Source: Siderastrea radians (lineage: Eukaryota; Cnidaria; Anthozoa; Scleractinia; Rhizangiidae). Taken from it: a stretch of DNA of 64,000 nt. Numbering within the stretch: position 1 is the first letter of the stretch; each line of letters opens with the position of its first letter. Under the pieces are notes generated by a model. That model ran no database searches and was not told where the DNA came from. It saw only the letters and a program-made list of their open reading frames with translations. This document shows positions 11,301-22,642 of the stretch, one piece after another. Both the position numbers and the translations under genes were made by a program. The stretch is from NCBI GenBank assembly GCA_964017195.1, contig OZ024895.1, forward strand, positions 16,906,034 to 16,970,033. Direction: 5' to 3'.

Positions 11301-13706
11301 TTGTTTTGGTCGCCTTTGCTTACCACAACTCCTTGCTCTATTTGTTTAGTTCATGAAATAATCTCTTTTTTGCCCTTAGTAGTTCCAGCCACTCTGGGGA
11401 AAGCAAATATACCTGCCTACAGCTGGTATATTTGCACTTTTTCTTGCCCTCAGCACTTAGCAGTGACAATCAAGCAATTTACCGAATTTTCTACTAATGT
11501 CAGTCAAATTTCTCTCTCTTTTGGTTTCTCTCTCTTTTTTTTTTTTCGATCATTTAGATTTGTGTGAAACACGCAGGAGCAAAATTTCGCCATTGATGAG
11601 AAACTCACACTTAAGGTTGTCGACTGAAACATCTGGGACTTCGTCAACTTTCTCATTACTTAGCACCCCTAAGTCCTAGTTAGCCAGGAATCGGAACAAA
11701 TCATGTCTCAAACAAGCAATAAACCAAAGAGAATACGAAAATCAAAATATATGCACCAGCATTAAGACGGGGTATCCAATTATACCACCACTGTTATCAG
11801 TAGTAACGGCTGCGGCTGCGTGAGAGTTATGTTATCAGTGGCTGATCGACGCAAGGAAAGAAAACGAGTCTGAGCCGACCCTAATGAGAATAGTTGTGCA
11901 AGTTGTCATTCGCTTTTGAATTGGAACATATTTTAAGTGCACGAATCTTTTCATTTTGGAAAATTTTTAGTCTCTTCCCCCCATCCCGTGTACCACCCCT
12001 GGATATTAGAAAAGATATTACTGGTATTATGAGAAATATACGCGAAACGCGCTTTTATTTCAAGTTTAACCTTTATCAGCTAGCATGGTGTTTTAATTTG
12101 ACTCTGAAGATGATCTGGTTGGGGAAGTACGACTTTCTACATGCAATACAATACAGGCAATAGAAAGACGTGCAGTTGAATCCCAAAAACTTGACTGTAC
12201 ATTATTTCATTATTCCTTGGACGCAGCGGTTGGGTGTGATAGAAAATTATCAGTTCTAATTCTTTACGCAATACTGGGTACGATAAATGTTACACCCAAA
12301 CTGGAAAACCGGATGAATTTAACTGTATCCAAAAAGAATAAGCCAAGAAGATACACTGAAAGCAGTCTAAAAACAGAGAAGCAAACAACTAGGCAAAAAA
12401 AATCCAGGTGCGGATCCAGGTGGAGGGCTGAGGAGGTTGCCACCCCCCTCCCCCTCCCCTCCCCCTCCCCCAAAATGCAGTGTAAATACCTTATTTCGCA
12501 ATCCATATTTTCATAACTTTCTAGTGTACCACCACACCCTCAGAGCCCCGATAGGGACTCACGCCAGCTGACTCCCCCCCCCCCCCCCCCTTTGATAAAA
12601 TTCTGGATCCGCCCCTGAAATCGTTGCAAATCGTTTACTTTAAGAAACAAGAAACCAATGCGCAAGAATTGCCTTTCGCTTGGGGAAACTTTGAACCGCT
12701 GCGGTGATTTCGCAGACCTAACGTGTCTCCCTTCTCACTTTACTATGATCGTGATAGGAAAGTACGGACGGTTCAGTGAACTGCACACAATGTCAAATTT
12801 TGATGTTAAGTAGTTGATAAATTGCGCACCCGAATTCTATATTAGACATTGGCATAGTGATTGGAGTTATTTTCGTGTGTCCCCTGCAGTTAATAACTGC
12901 TCACGTTTCAGACTCATTGTTGCTCCCAGAGACGAGATTCAGTGTCCAAATTTTAATAAATCGTTTTGTGACTTTTCAATCGCTAACAGAACATTAAGAA
13001 CGGTTTTTAACGTTACACTGAACTTTTCAGTTTTTGATTTATTATATACTAAATGTAACGAAGTGTTAATCCTTGATATACGAAGTGTTGTGCCTGCTGT
13101 GTTATACCTTGTTTACAAAAAGGCCAAGTATTTGAAAGTCCTTAAAATTATTATCTCTCTAGATCGTCGAGATTACAATATTCGCGAAAGGATTCCTTTT
13201 AGTGCAATCCTATCCACCGTTTAATGACCATTCTCGTTCCATGCAATCCCCTTTCGTGGAATTTTCCTAGTGCGGTTTGAAACCACTTTCCAAGAAGCGA
13301 GATTGCCTAAAATGACTGACCTCACCGCATAGTCGCTTCAAGGTCAAAATCAATGACATATCATGACTAAATGTAGAAGCTTCTGGAGCTTAGATGATCA
13401 CGACTAAGCAAAAAACATGGACGGGTTGGACGTTTGAACTGAAGGTAGTTACAACGTAACAGAGCAAGATGTTATATATACGAATCAGAACGCTTTCCGC
13501 CATTACGATCCCGTCGCCCGCTTATAAAATTGTGGCTTATTGTCTGTTACTATGTCTGTCTGTAAAAACGAGTTGTTTAAAAATTATGCGAATATACCGC
13601 AAGGAATAGGAAAAGAAGTAAACTGACCTGAATTTGAAAGGAAAAATAGCACCCCAAGGAACATGTAGCAGAGTGTAGGTATTCGAGCAGAGTTGGTGAA
13701 ACCCAT
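2127..13706 (-). CDS. Ig-domain secreted/surface protein, partial 5-exon gene model
   Basis: Gene-level entry. Exons in order are 13706-13628 (signal peptide), 7779-7540 (Ig), 4469-4090 (V-set-like), 3445-3055 (V-set-like) and 2381-2127 (Ig). Every junction has AG/GT sites and compatible phases (1,1,0,1), giving 448 codons plus one base. The first and last Ig domains have the normal B-strand Cys, C-strand Trp and F-strand Tyr-x-Cys. The two middle domains do not have the normal cysteine pair. The model ends in phase 1 at 2127 with a good donor, so at least one more exon (membrane anchor, tail or stop) must follow, in 1-2126 or beyond the window; none could be identified. The product is inferred to be a cell-surface recognition or adhesion molecule; ligand and function are unknown. 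A second possible first exon lies at 10124-10175. Confidence 0.7.
3055..3445 (-). CDS. Ig gene exon 4: V-set-like domain lacking both Cys
   Basis: 130 codons plus one base, phase 0 to phase 1; acceptor CCATTTTCAG, donor CAAG|GTACAG. It repeats the plan of the previous exon: TEFKWEYRL for the Trp strand and LFNVSLNDEGNFTFKVEF for the E-F strands, with no cysteine at either canonical place. NVS and NFT are possible glycosylation sites. The open frame runs upstream of the acceptor to 3565, but the splice site and phase fit 3445. Confidence 0.65.
4090..4469 (-). CDS. Ig gene exon 3: V-set-like domain lacking the B-strand Cys
   Basis: About 126 codons, starting in phase 1 and ending in phase 0 (CAG|GTAAGAG). 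The fold looks V-set-like: a YTFKWDF segment where Cys-x-Trp is expected, then GRVQW, a FRLENLKLSD strand and TYGCQL (F-strand Cys). The B-strand Cys is Phe/Thr here, so the usual disulfide cannot form. A CAG repeat at the acceptor allows a start 3 bases later without a frame change. Confidence 0.65.
4470..7539. other. Ig gene intron 2, no exon seen
   Basis: 3.1 kb of AT-rich intron. It holds a short (ATC)n run near 5229-5247 and a small direct duplication (GAAACAAAAGGTAGGT) near 6750-6810. No further Ig-like exon was found. Confidence 0.5.
7540..7779 (-). CDS. Ig gene exon 2: immunoglobulin domain
   Basis: 80 codons, phase 1 to phase 1, acceptor TTTTGTAG, donor TGT|GTAAGTG. Canonical I-set/C2-like Ig: LNITC (B strand), IVWMRDN (C-strand Trp), AGNYICVS (F-strand Tyr-x-Cys). 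NIT, NRS and NRT are possible N-glycosylation sites. Confidence 0.8.
8040..9780. mobile_element. ~1.74 kb foldback element with ~500 bp inverted arms
   Basis: Left arm about 8040-8545 and right arm about 9290-9775 are reverse complements through most of their length. Landmarks shared in inverse order are the GTAACGAG/GGGAAAAA-rich tip, ATACCCGGGTACC-like block, GGCTTATT, TTTGCTTAGAGTTGT, GCGATTCAGAAAAGT and TTTTGTAGTTGACGA. Each arm also contains two diverged copies, about 185 bp apart, of a unit with TTTTGTAGTTGRCGA and GAGCTTG. The 750 bp loop has no recognised gene. It lies in the first intron of the Ig gene. Confidence 0.75.
9826..9998 (+). repeat. Dispersed repeat copy A (~170 bp)
   Basis: Matches 14230-14400 in the same orientation: shared blocks include TAAGCAAATTTG.TAACC, GATCCGA, GCCCGTACAGACTCTGGG and GATGCCATCTT-like ends. 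A SINE-like or MITE-derived repeat; its type is not established. Confidence 0.6.
10124..10175 (-). CDS. Possible alternative first exon of the Ig gene
   Basis: ATG at 10175 starts 17 codons (MTIASCNTKCGSFLLLA) that end at a strong donor (GCTT|GTAAGT) in phase 1, the phase the 7779 acceptor needs. The hydrophobic part is short for a signal peptide unless residues from the next exon contribute. It may be an alternative promoter exon or a chance ORF with a donor. Confidence 0.3.
11050..12165. repeat. Diverged ~1.1 kb duplicate, copy A
   Basis: Collinear with about 26080-27285. Shared blocks in the same order: GTTCTTGCACAA, the GCAGTTC-like ATGAGAA..CTC block near 11595, a GGTATCCA..TTATCAG.GGCTGA block near 11772-11845, and CGAAACGC.CTTTATTTCAAGTTTA near 12045. 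No clear protein; a 62-residue Lys/Glu-rich frame at 11055-11243 has a weak counterpart in copy B. Confidence 0.55.
12404..12618. mobile_element. ~215 bp MITE with GCGGATCCAG ends
   Basis: Inverted ends GCGGATCCAG (12410) and CTGGATCCGC (12603) flank a C-rich body with long C runs. It lies in the Ig gene's first intron. Confidence 0.55.
13628..13706 (-). CDS. Ig gene exon 1: signal peptide
   Basis: ATG at 13706 opens a 26-codon exon. After a short polar stretch it has a hydrophobic core (YMFLGVLFFL) and small residues (SNSG), typical of a secretory signal peptide. It ends at a strong donor (CAG|GTCAGT) in phase 1, matching the acceptor of the Ig exon at 7779. The reading frame upstream of this ATG is open to about 13850, but the signal peptide fits only this start. 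Confidence 0.6.
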
Positions 13707-15205
13707 CTTCCCTACGTGGAGGACACAGTTTTGTAAAATAATACGCAGTTGCAAAGTGGGCCTAAATATAGTCCAACTTCCGTTTAAACCATTGTCGCGT
13801 GGTTTCACCAAATTTCTGAAGGGTTCTATCGCACTAAACAATTCACTCATCTGTTGGTCAAACTGAACCTCTCCTCTTCACTTCTAACCCAAATTTAATT
13901 AACTGATATCAAAGAACTTTGATGGAAGCACAGTTCAAACGTCTGACCTGCGAATAGGTGCATCCAAAAAATCGATCCAGAAAAATTAGAATTATCAAGT
14001 ATGCATTACTACCGATTGCGGTATTTACGAACGTTTTTCTGTTGTTTATTTGCCATTTCCAAACTTCATACCATTTCATTTACTAATCAGGATTGGACTC
14101 TGGGGTCATTGCTAAAAACACAAACAACTAAATCTTTTTTGCTTTCCAATGTAAATTTAATATATTATTGCCCTCAAAACACATGTGGAATTGGTTTCGC
14201 TTTTTGTCACGCTCTTGAGGAAACAAATTATAGCGGAGCTCGCGAAGCACCATGGGTAAGCAAATTTGTTAACCCATTGATCCGAAAAACTTTGGTTCTG
14301 ACGCCAGCGTACCTCCGTCCGTACAGACTCTGGGAGAGGGTGAGGGGAGTCCCAAGGCAGCCCGACCGGGGAAGGCGGAATGCCATCTTTTCTTGTAGCT
14401 GAAGAAAACAATATGGCAGCTGGTTCCACGTATGCTCGATTTTCAATACGATAATTGCAATACATTCTTGGAATGAAGACTTGTAACAGTTCATCACGAA
14501 AAGGAAAAGGATTTTTTCAATCTCGCTGAAGGCAGCTTCTAGCTTGAAGGCAAGAAATCCTTGTTCGAGGACATACTTGTTTTTGTTTTTTTGTTTTTTC
14601 AAAGCTATGGAGATCTGGAAAGAACCCGGCGACTTTCGTTTTAGATTTTCAAGTCCTTCTTTCAGTTCAGTGGTAAAGTAAAATTAATTACAGATTTGAT
14701 TGTGGATTTACATTGTCAAAATTTCATTTTCTTGAAATGTTTTAAAAACTTGTTTAAATAGCTGTGAAAATACCTTGTAGTTCCCGTTTGCCGGCTTGCG
14801 AGTAACTTCACTCGAGTGGAAAATTGAATGCAGTTTGCTTTCCTAGGCAAACAAGTGCTTCGCATGTGAATGACATTTCATGTTTTTGAAGGTTTCTCGT
14901 CCCTTTTTCTGTGTTTATTCATTAAAGGAATTTTCATTAGTGAGCAATTTGATATTTAGGCTTAACTTAATTCAGTTCAATTTCCTTTTGAACTTTAGTG
15001 CGTAATTTTCAATATTTTTCTTAAAGCAATTCTAGTGTATTTTATTCGAAAAGTGGAAATCGTAGCTATTCTAGACAGACTGGTCTGTTTTTTTTTTCAA
15101 TGTAGGTTGTTTTTCTTCGGCACCGCATATTGGGTTGTTTCGATTAATTCGTAATTTAGTATTCAACACCTGAAGAGTCACTCTGTCGTCACTTCTAAGT
15201 TTACA
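13707..15205. other. Upstream region of the Ig gene, no gene seen
   Basis: Apart from the repeat at 14230-14400 this is AT-rich DNA with no recognised gene or clear promoter element. The promoter of the minus-strand Ig gene should lie here if exon 1 is at 13706. Confidence 0.4.
14230..14400 (+). repeat. Dispersed repeat copy B (~170 bp)
   Basis: Second copy of the repeat at 9826-9998, here upstream of the Ig gene. ORFs that run through it on both strands are by-products of the repeat. Confidence 0.6.
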
Positions 15206-15211
15206 GTCTTA

Positions 15212-15906
15212 AGGGTGCGTTTCTTTGGGAAAATCCAAATCCGGATTCTTGTATCCAAAAACGGATTTTGCGTTTCTTTACCTAAATCCCAAAATAGATT
15301 AATCACGGATTAGTGATCTGAAGAATCCACACTCCGAGTGGATACATCAGATCAAATCTAAATCCCGATTTTTAGGATTCATGATCCGTGCGTTTCTTTG
15401 GGGGACGGATCCGAAAATAGTACATCTGTCAAGCGGTCTTCCATTCAAATTTACTGGTCTCGTCATATTTTCCCTCGATCTTGCGTAACGAAACATTCGA
15501 TCGTGAAAAAGAAAATCAGGTGATTATTCCGTTCCTTATATTTGAAAAGTTATCTCCAAAAGTACAGCCAGAAGCATTGACCCGTCAGGAGAACTTCATT
15601 TGTGTACGATTTCTGTAATTCAGGGACCAGATTTTGCTAATTGTGAACGCAAATAGCGAGTTCACTTGAACTACTGCGTCTACTGCAGATACTGTCCTTG
15701 TTTATAAATTATTTGTATTCCATTCTAGTTGAATTCTGGGGCGGTACGAAAGAAATATCGTTCTGATACATATATTGCGTGCCCCCAGCCTGACTTGTCA
15801 TGACAAAATAATCCTTTTTCAGATTTTGCGTTTCTTTGGTGTCGAAGAATCCATATGATCTGGGATCACAAATCCGTTTTCGGATTCTCCCAAAGAAACG
15901 CACCCT
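15212..15906. mobile_element. 695 bp inverted-repeat element with TA duplication
   Basis: Starts AGGGTGCGTTTCTTTGGGA and ends with the reverse complement. TA is found on both sides (15210-15211, 15907-15908). TGCGTTTCTTT recurs inside near 15391 and 15826, so there are subterminal copies of the end sequence. No transposase ORF. Confidence 0.75.
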
Positions 15907-16039
15907 TAGTGAAAAGCTCCTTACACTAGGCGAAATGGCAAATTTAAACGATCTTAAACATGACTTAACCCTGCCTTAAACATAAGTTTAGTAAGTTTAA
16001 GTTGCTGTTTAAGCAACTTATACCTTAGTTTAAGTTTTG

Positions 16040-16500
16040 CTTAAACCAATATTAAAATAACTTAAGGTTCATGTCTAATGTAGGTTTAAGTCCTTCTTAA
16101 ATATATGTTAAACAAATGTTTAGTGTCGTTTAATAGGGTCATTAAAGGTATTTTAAATGTATGTTTCAGACATGTTTAATTAGAACTTAAACCTGCATTA
16201 GACATGAACCTTAAGTTATTTTAAGGTGGGTTTAAGCCAGAATTAAACTTGGTTGTAGGTTTAAGTCCTAATTAAATGTAACCAAAACAAATGTTTAGTG
16301 TCGTTTAATAGGGACATTAAAGGTATTTTAAATATATGTTTCAGGCATGTTTAATTAGAACTTAAACCTACATTAGACATGAACCTTAAGTTATTTTAAG
16401 GTGGGGTTAAGCCAAAATTAAACTTTGTCGTAGGTTTAAGTCCTAATTAAATACACCCGAAACAGATGTCTAGTGTCGTTTAATAGTCATTATAGGTCAC
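16040..16500. repeat. 175 bp tandem repeat, ~2.6 copies
   Basis: The word TAGTGTCGTTTAATAG recurs at 16121, 16296 and 16471, exactly 175 bp apart, with the surrounding sequence largely conserved. It sits in the left subterminal part of the CACTA-like element. Confidence 0.8.
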
Positions 16501-16559
16501 GTACTTCTAGTTAAATATTAGTTTCAGTCACGTTTAAGAGCTATATCAAAAGACACCAA

Positions 16560-19020
16560 ACATGTGTTTCAGACATTAAAACCTAGACTTAAGCTGGCCA
16601 AAATGTGTCTGAAACAAGGACCTCAAATCACTGAAGTGAATAAAGTGAGTAAACAAAGTACAAGTACCATTTACTAACAAATCTTCATTGTCAATTCTCT
16701 TAGCTTCCTCTTTGTCCCATTTAAGTATAAAATAAATAAGTGACAAAACACACTTCATTTCTTGTTTATAATCAATACATTCTATCTTTAATGTTCTTAA
16801 ACTGCACCATTATACTTTTTTGATCCTTGAATTTCTTAAAAAAAACTCCTTATATTTCACATCTTATATTCAAATGAAAGTTCAAACACATCTTCACTCG
16901 GACTGTTCTCTTTTCCTACAAATTCGCTGACCTGAGAGACACGAAGAAAAGAGAATTTTTGCCCTGGGTGGTATGAATGAAAGTTTGACCTGAGCAAAAA
17001 AAAATCACTTAGTGAAACTGGTACTAGAATAGATGCTCTTTCAGATGACTAGTACCTGCACCTACAGTTCCACTGTACAAACTGTTTAGTTTGGATGCTA
17101 ATGAATGAGTACATAAGCACTTAAGTTCACTTGTTGCTTATAGGCATTGCTACAATCTTATTCAGGACAGATTCCTCTTTCCTCCAATCTTTACAATGTA
17201 GTTCATCCAAAAGCAAAACATTGGACTCTGTACAAAGGACATTGTTTCAAAGCAAATTTTTCCCCTTTTTGATTTTTGTTTATAGCTGACTTATCCAGAT
17301 TTACAGTGACTATCATAACTGGGAGTGTTTCTGATCTGCAATAAGGACTTCTTTAAGCTGTCTTGATGGGGACTGAACTTGTTGATCCACTTCAGATTAT
17401 GTACACATATGACTGATCTGTTGGAATGAATGAAAGGATAGTATTAAATTTAATCTACAAATACAAATAATTCCTATGGACACTGACCCAGGTAACAGTT
17501 AAAATGTGCAGTTACTGTGGACGCTTTTTTAAGTCAAACTGGTATATGTGAATAACATTGGTGACTCAACCCCCTCACAGAACTTTCTTTTTTTCCAATC
17601 ACAGAACAATGTGTAACCTTATTTTGAGAATTCATGGAAAATGGACCTAAGCTATTCATAAAATCATACATTTTAGTTAAATCGTCATTTAATAGCATGT
17701 CAGGGAAAGTAAAAAGTTCATTGCACAATAGAAACCAAAATGGACAGCAAGGTTAGCAATGCACATGGTAGATAAACTTACTATCCTACACGACAGTATC
17801 AATTAACTAGTCAATAAAAGTGCATTTAATCTAAGTTTTGAACAGTACAGGGTACGGGAATTGCAGCACAACATGAGGGTTTCCTGTGTGTAATGATGCC
17901 GTGTTGGGCACAATTTCAAGCGTCAAACACACATAAAAAAATTACATACAATTGGGTGAAAAAAGACACAAATTTTCTGAAAGTGCAAGTTAAATTTACA
18001 TGGGGAGGTTGGAGACAAGCTCATTTTGAGTGTGTATCAGTAAATAACACAAGTACAGAGTAGAAGAAGTTATGTAAGAATCGGAATAAACTATGTGTCG
18101 TGACCCTATTCATACCATAGGTGGCACAAGCAGTAGAAGTACATGTATAGCATGTGTGATGCTTGACCAGTGTTATGTTAACCACGACCAAAAATTAATG
18201 CTTGAATTATAGAGGTTTATATATGGGTTTTGGTTGTTTAAAGTACGGCCCTAACACTACAAAAGAGAATGTTTCTGACTGGTTTCTATGGGGTGGGCCT
18301 GGGATGATTGGTCCCATACTTAAGCCCATCCTGGAGGGCCTAAGGCAGTACTTTGTTCAGCCTCTCTAATTTCGATCACTCGGACATGACTGAATATAGC
18401 AGGGGCCAATACCCCAGCAAGCCAGCTCTTGGGATCACTGAGACATGTAAGTTTCACTACCATGGCATTGTGACATGCCCAAGGTTATTTTCCATACGAC
18501 CACTCTTCACAAAGTTTTAAAAAATAATGTAAGTCTAAAATGTTGTAAAGTAAGTGACGGGCCAGGTTCATAATTTAATAAATAAATGTATTGGCTACAC
18601 AAAAATTGTTTTAAATGCCATGACACAAGACTTTGTTCCTTCAAAGTTTCTCTGCCCCAAGGACTATGACTGTACTAACACGTACAAGTAACTAGAAATC
18701 AGTGAATATATGGTCATGTTTCAACTGTTCAGCAATCAAGGTTGGCTTAATGTGAGCTCACCAACATCTAGGAATCTAATGCAGTAATAAAACAACAACC
18801 AAGAAAGCTCCCAAATTATTGGTCAGTTCAAAACATAGCAGAATGTGTGGCAGTTTTTGATGACTATTAATAATGATCAATACTGTTTCTGGCCTTTACA
18901 CTTCATTTATAGTGTTATGTTTTTAGTTTGAAAACTTAATAAGAGTCAATACCAGATATGGAATGCACTGTTAATTTATTTAAGTCATCATGTGGTCTAC
19001 TTTAAAAGTACGATTCCATG
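16560..19020. other. Interior of CACTA-like element, no gene recognised
   Basis: AT-rich, low in long ORFs. Two ~60-residue minus-strand frames (16576-16758, 17534-17728) have ordinary composition and could be exons, but no domain or consistent splice chain was seen. Confidence 0.3.
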
Positions 19021-19037
19021 TACCATAAACTTTGATA

Positions 19038-19349
19038 CGGGGGGGGGGGTACTTCCTAGTAATAGGCTAATGGGGATGTGCCGCTGGATGGGGTCGCATT
19101 TTCACGACTGGATTGATTATAATGGGGTTGCATTTTCAATAGGAGCTAGTAGAGTTACTAAAATGGGGTCACACATTTGTGGGATTTCAGGGGTAAGTAA
19201 ATTCCGGCAAGTAGGGATTTGGGGTATATTTCCCTAAAAGTGACTAACATGGGGTCTATAATTGGCTAGAGAATAGGCTAAAATGGGGTAGGGGTCCCGA
19301 GAGGCCAGCAGCACATACCCAGCAAAAATTAACCGAAGTACCCCCCAGG
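19038..19349. mobile_element. 312 bp hAT-type MITE with 8 bp duplication
   Basis: Inverted ends GGGGGTACTTC / GAAGTACCCCC are flanked by perfect 8 bp repeats CTTTGATA (19030-19037 and 19350-19357), as in hAT insertions. The body repeats ATGGGGT several times. Confidence 0.85.
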
Positions 19350-19364
19350 CTTTGATAATATAAT

Positions 19365-21000
19365 TATAGAGAATATTACCCGGCAGTGGTAAAAACAATA
19401 TTTTACGAATGAGTGCGGCGAGTGAGTAAAATGCTGTTTTTTACCACAAGAAAATAAAATTCATATCTTCAAGCCACCGTGTAATTTTCTTTTTATTATA
19501 TAGACAAGAGTAGTTTTGCACAAACAACAGTGTGAAAGAGGGAAATGACGTCATCGATATCCTCACTAGTGAGGATATGGAAAATACGCCACTCAAGTCC
19601 CGGATGTAGTTTCGTATGAACTTTAAGAGTGGTCTATTTTCCACTAAAACACTCTTGTCTATATAATAAATAGAGGATATTACACGGTGCCGCGAAGATA
19701 TGAATTTTATTTTCGAGTGGTAAAAACAATATTTTACGAAAGAGCGCAGTGAGTGAGTAAAATATTGATTTTTACCACGAGAAAATAACATTCATATCTT
19801 CAAGCCACCGTGTAATTTTCTTTTTATTATATAGACAAGAGTAGTTTTGCACAAACAACAGTGTGAAAGAGGGAAATGACGTCATCGATATCCTCACTAG
19901 TGAGGATATGGAAAATACGCCACTCAAGTCCCGGATGTAGTTTCGTATGAACTTTAAGAGTGGTCTATTTTCCACTAAAACACTCTTGTCTATATAATAA
20001 ATAGAGGATATTACACGGTGCCGCGAAGATATGAATTTTATTTTCGAGTGGTAAAAACAATATTTTACGAAAGAGCGCAGTGAGTGAGTAAAATATTGAT
20101 TTTTACCACGAGAAAATAACATTCATATCTTCAAACCACCGTGCAATTTTCTTTTTATTATATAGACAAGAGTAGTTTTGCACAAAGAACAGCATAAGAG
20201 TGGGAAATGACGTCATCGATATCCTCACTAGTGAGGATATGGAAAATACGCCACTCGAGTCCCGGATGTAGTTTCATATGAACTCTACGAGTGGTCTATT
20301 TTCTACTAAAACACTCTTGTCTATATAATAAATAGAGGATATTACACGGTGCCGCGAAGATATGAATTTTATTTTCGAGTGGTAAAAACAATATTTTACG
20401 AAAGAGCGCAGTGAGTGAGTAAGATATTGATTTTTACCACGAGAAAATAACATTCATATCTTCAAGCCACCGTGTAATTTTCTTTTTATTATATAGACAA
20501 GAGTAGTTTTGCACAAAGAACAGCGTAAGAGTGGGAAATGACGTCATCGATATCCTCACTAGTGAGGATATGGAAAATACGCCACTCGAGTCCCGGATGT
20601 AGTTTCATATGAACTCTATGAGTGGTCTATTTTCTACTAAAACACTCTTGTCTATATAATAAATAGAGGATATTAGATGGCAGCGCGAAGATATGAATTG
20701 TATTTTCGAGTGGTAAAAACAATATTTTACAAGCGAGCGCAGCGAGTGAGTAAAATATTGTTTTTACCATGAAAAAATAAAATTTATATCTTCAAGCCAC
20801 CGTGTAATTCTCTTTTTATTACATGGACAAGAGTGTTTTTGCACAAGCAACAGTGCAAATGGAAATGACATCATCGATATCCCCACTAGTGAGGATATGG
20901 AAAATACCCCACTCAAGTCCCGGATATAGTTTCGTATGAACTTTATGAGTGGTCTATTTTCCACTAAAACACTCTTGCCTATATAATAAAACACAACAGC
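19365..21000. repeat. Five-copy 331 bp tandem array of a hairpin unit
   Basis: The core ATATCCTCACTAGTGAGGAT occurs five times (near 19559, 19890, 20221, 20552, 20879; the fifth starts with CCCC). The first four spacings are 331 bp. Each unit is itself an imperfect palindrome: TTATTATATAGACAAGAGT on one side, ACTCTTGTCTATATAATAA on the other, then ATTTTCKHGTGGT-like arms. Copies 1-2 are nearly identical, 3-4 pair with each other, and 5 is most diverged. Repeated minus-strand ORFs of about 111 residues are a by-product. Confidence 0.85.
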
Positions 21001-22640
21001 AGTTGCACATAATCTATGTTCATACAAATTATTGATGTTAAATGTTGTGAGGGAGTGACTATGCAGGGTGTGACTTGACATTATGGAGCAAGATGTCCAA
21101 CATAATAATTTTTATACAATCATTTTTTCCTCTTGAAAGAGTAGCCCTCAGGGCATGCTGTTTCCGGGTGATCTATTAAGTTGTATTTAAGGTACTGGTT
21201 TAATGTTTGAGTAAGGGCTGATAAGACTGCAACAACAGGAAGACAAACACGCAAAGGGTGAAACACAAAAGTACATGTAAACTGGTAACCTTTTTTGGCA
21301 AATTTGGGATGTTTGCTCATCTGGTACACCTGTACTTTTAATAATATCATTTCTTTTCTTTGAAAACCCAACATTTAGGGCCAATTACATGCGCTGGGCT
21401 GGCCCATGATTAGCCAGGCTGGTTCAGGCCAAGATGACTCTTCAGCCTCGTATTCCATGTACATGATGCAAGTCACCCTGGCCTAGTAAACACAGTTTAT
21501 GTGGAAAGCTTTCAGCCTGGCTAGCAGGGATTCTGGCATCACATTATTGGAATCCTGGCAAGCTGGGCTGAGATTTTCCCATATAATTGCTTGGCCCAAT
21601 TTTACTTTTGGTATGTTTAACAGTCCACAGGTTTCCCACACAAACTATGTGGCCAGTAGTATGTAGTTTCAAAATGTAATATATAGCCCTGGATATTATT
21701 GAAATGCCCCTATCAACATGAAATATTGCAAAGAATGCTTACCTTGAAGTTTAAAATAAACATACTTGGCAGCTCATGTCACAAGTTTTGACAAATGTAC
21801 AATTGAATGGTACAAGAAGAATCTTTACCACTGAGCTTGCCTTTGTAGTTTAGAAGCTGAGTGATGAGAATTTCTGCACCAGTTTAAAATACAGTGTTCC
21901 TTCCTTGCTTTTCTCTTATTACATACAGTAGAATGATTTGCAAAACCCTTCAAACTGCAAGGCTGTGCTCTAAGAAAATTACAGGGTGCCCAAAGACTCT
22001 CAACCATGAATTCTGGGGTGCCCAGCCCTTAAGCATTATGCAAAAAATGAGTTTTTCTAGTCGCCCAAAGGCAAAACTTGGTGGCCTGAGGCCCCTGAGC
22101 GCTGCTAGAGCACAACCCTGAACTGTACAAAATGCACCATTTAGAGCCATAAGGACCAAACAAAACCATTGAACTGATTTTATTTTAATATTGAACTCAG
22201 GTGTAAATACCCTTCACAATATTCCATGTTAATAGGGATGTTTCGTATTGCCATATACCCTGTTTAGCCCTGCTAACCAGGCCAGGCCTCGTTAACAGGG
22301 ATGGCTTGATCTGCCAAGATCCTGGCAAGTCTGTTCACAGGGGGCCCACATAAACTACCTCACTTTTAGTAGTTTCAAAATATAATTCCTTGTTCATGTT
22401 ATCAGCCCCTATATTTATTGGCAAACCTTTCTTTAACAGTCAAATTTTCAACAAAGTACATTTGATGAAGGCAATCCGCTGTCAAAAACTAAACTACAAA
22501 ATGTAATTTCCAATATTTTTCTTAGCTAAAAACTTACAATGTCGGTCCTCTTTGAGTGCACGTGTTCGCAAACAATACTGAAAACCTACATTATAAGTTA
22601 CTGCACATCATCTGCATGGAGACTAAAAGAAAGACGGCTT
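21000..22640. other. Interior of CACTA-like element, no gene recognised
   Basis: Contains CAGGCTGG/GGCAAG-rich segments around 21400-21600 and 22260-22350 that look like fragments of one repeat family. No supported gene. Confidence 0.3.
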
Positions 22641-22642
22641 AC

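Noticed and set aside
12814..13224. 136-residue plus-strand ORF
   Set aside because: No recognisable domain, no ATG at its start, AT-rich DNA; a chance open frame is the simpler reading.
14157..14602. ORFs of 100-130 residues on both strands
   Set aside because: They run through the dispersed repeat at 14230-14400.
19441..20122. Two identical ~111-residue minus-strand ORFs resembling a duplicated gene
   Set aside because: They are the 331 bp tandem hairpin repeat read in one frame; later copies break the ORF.
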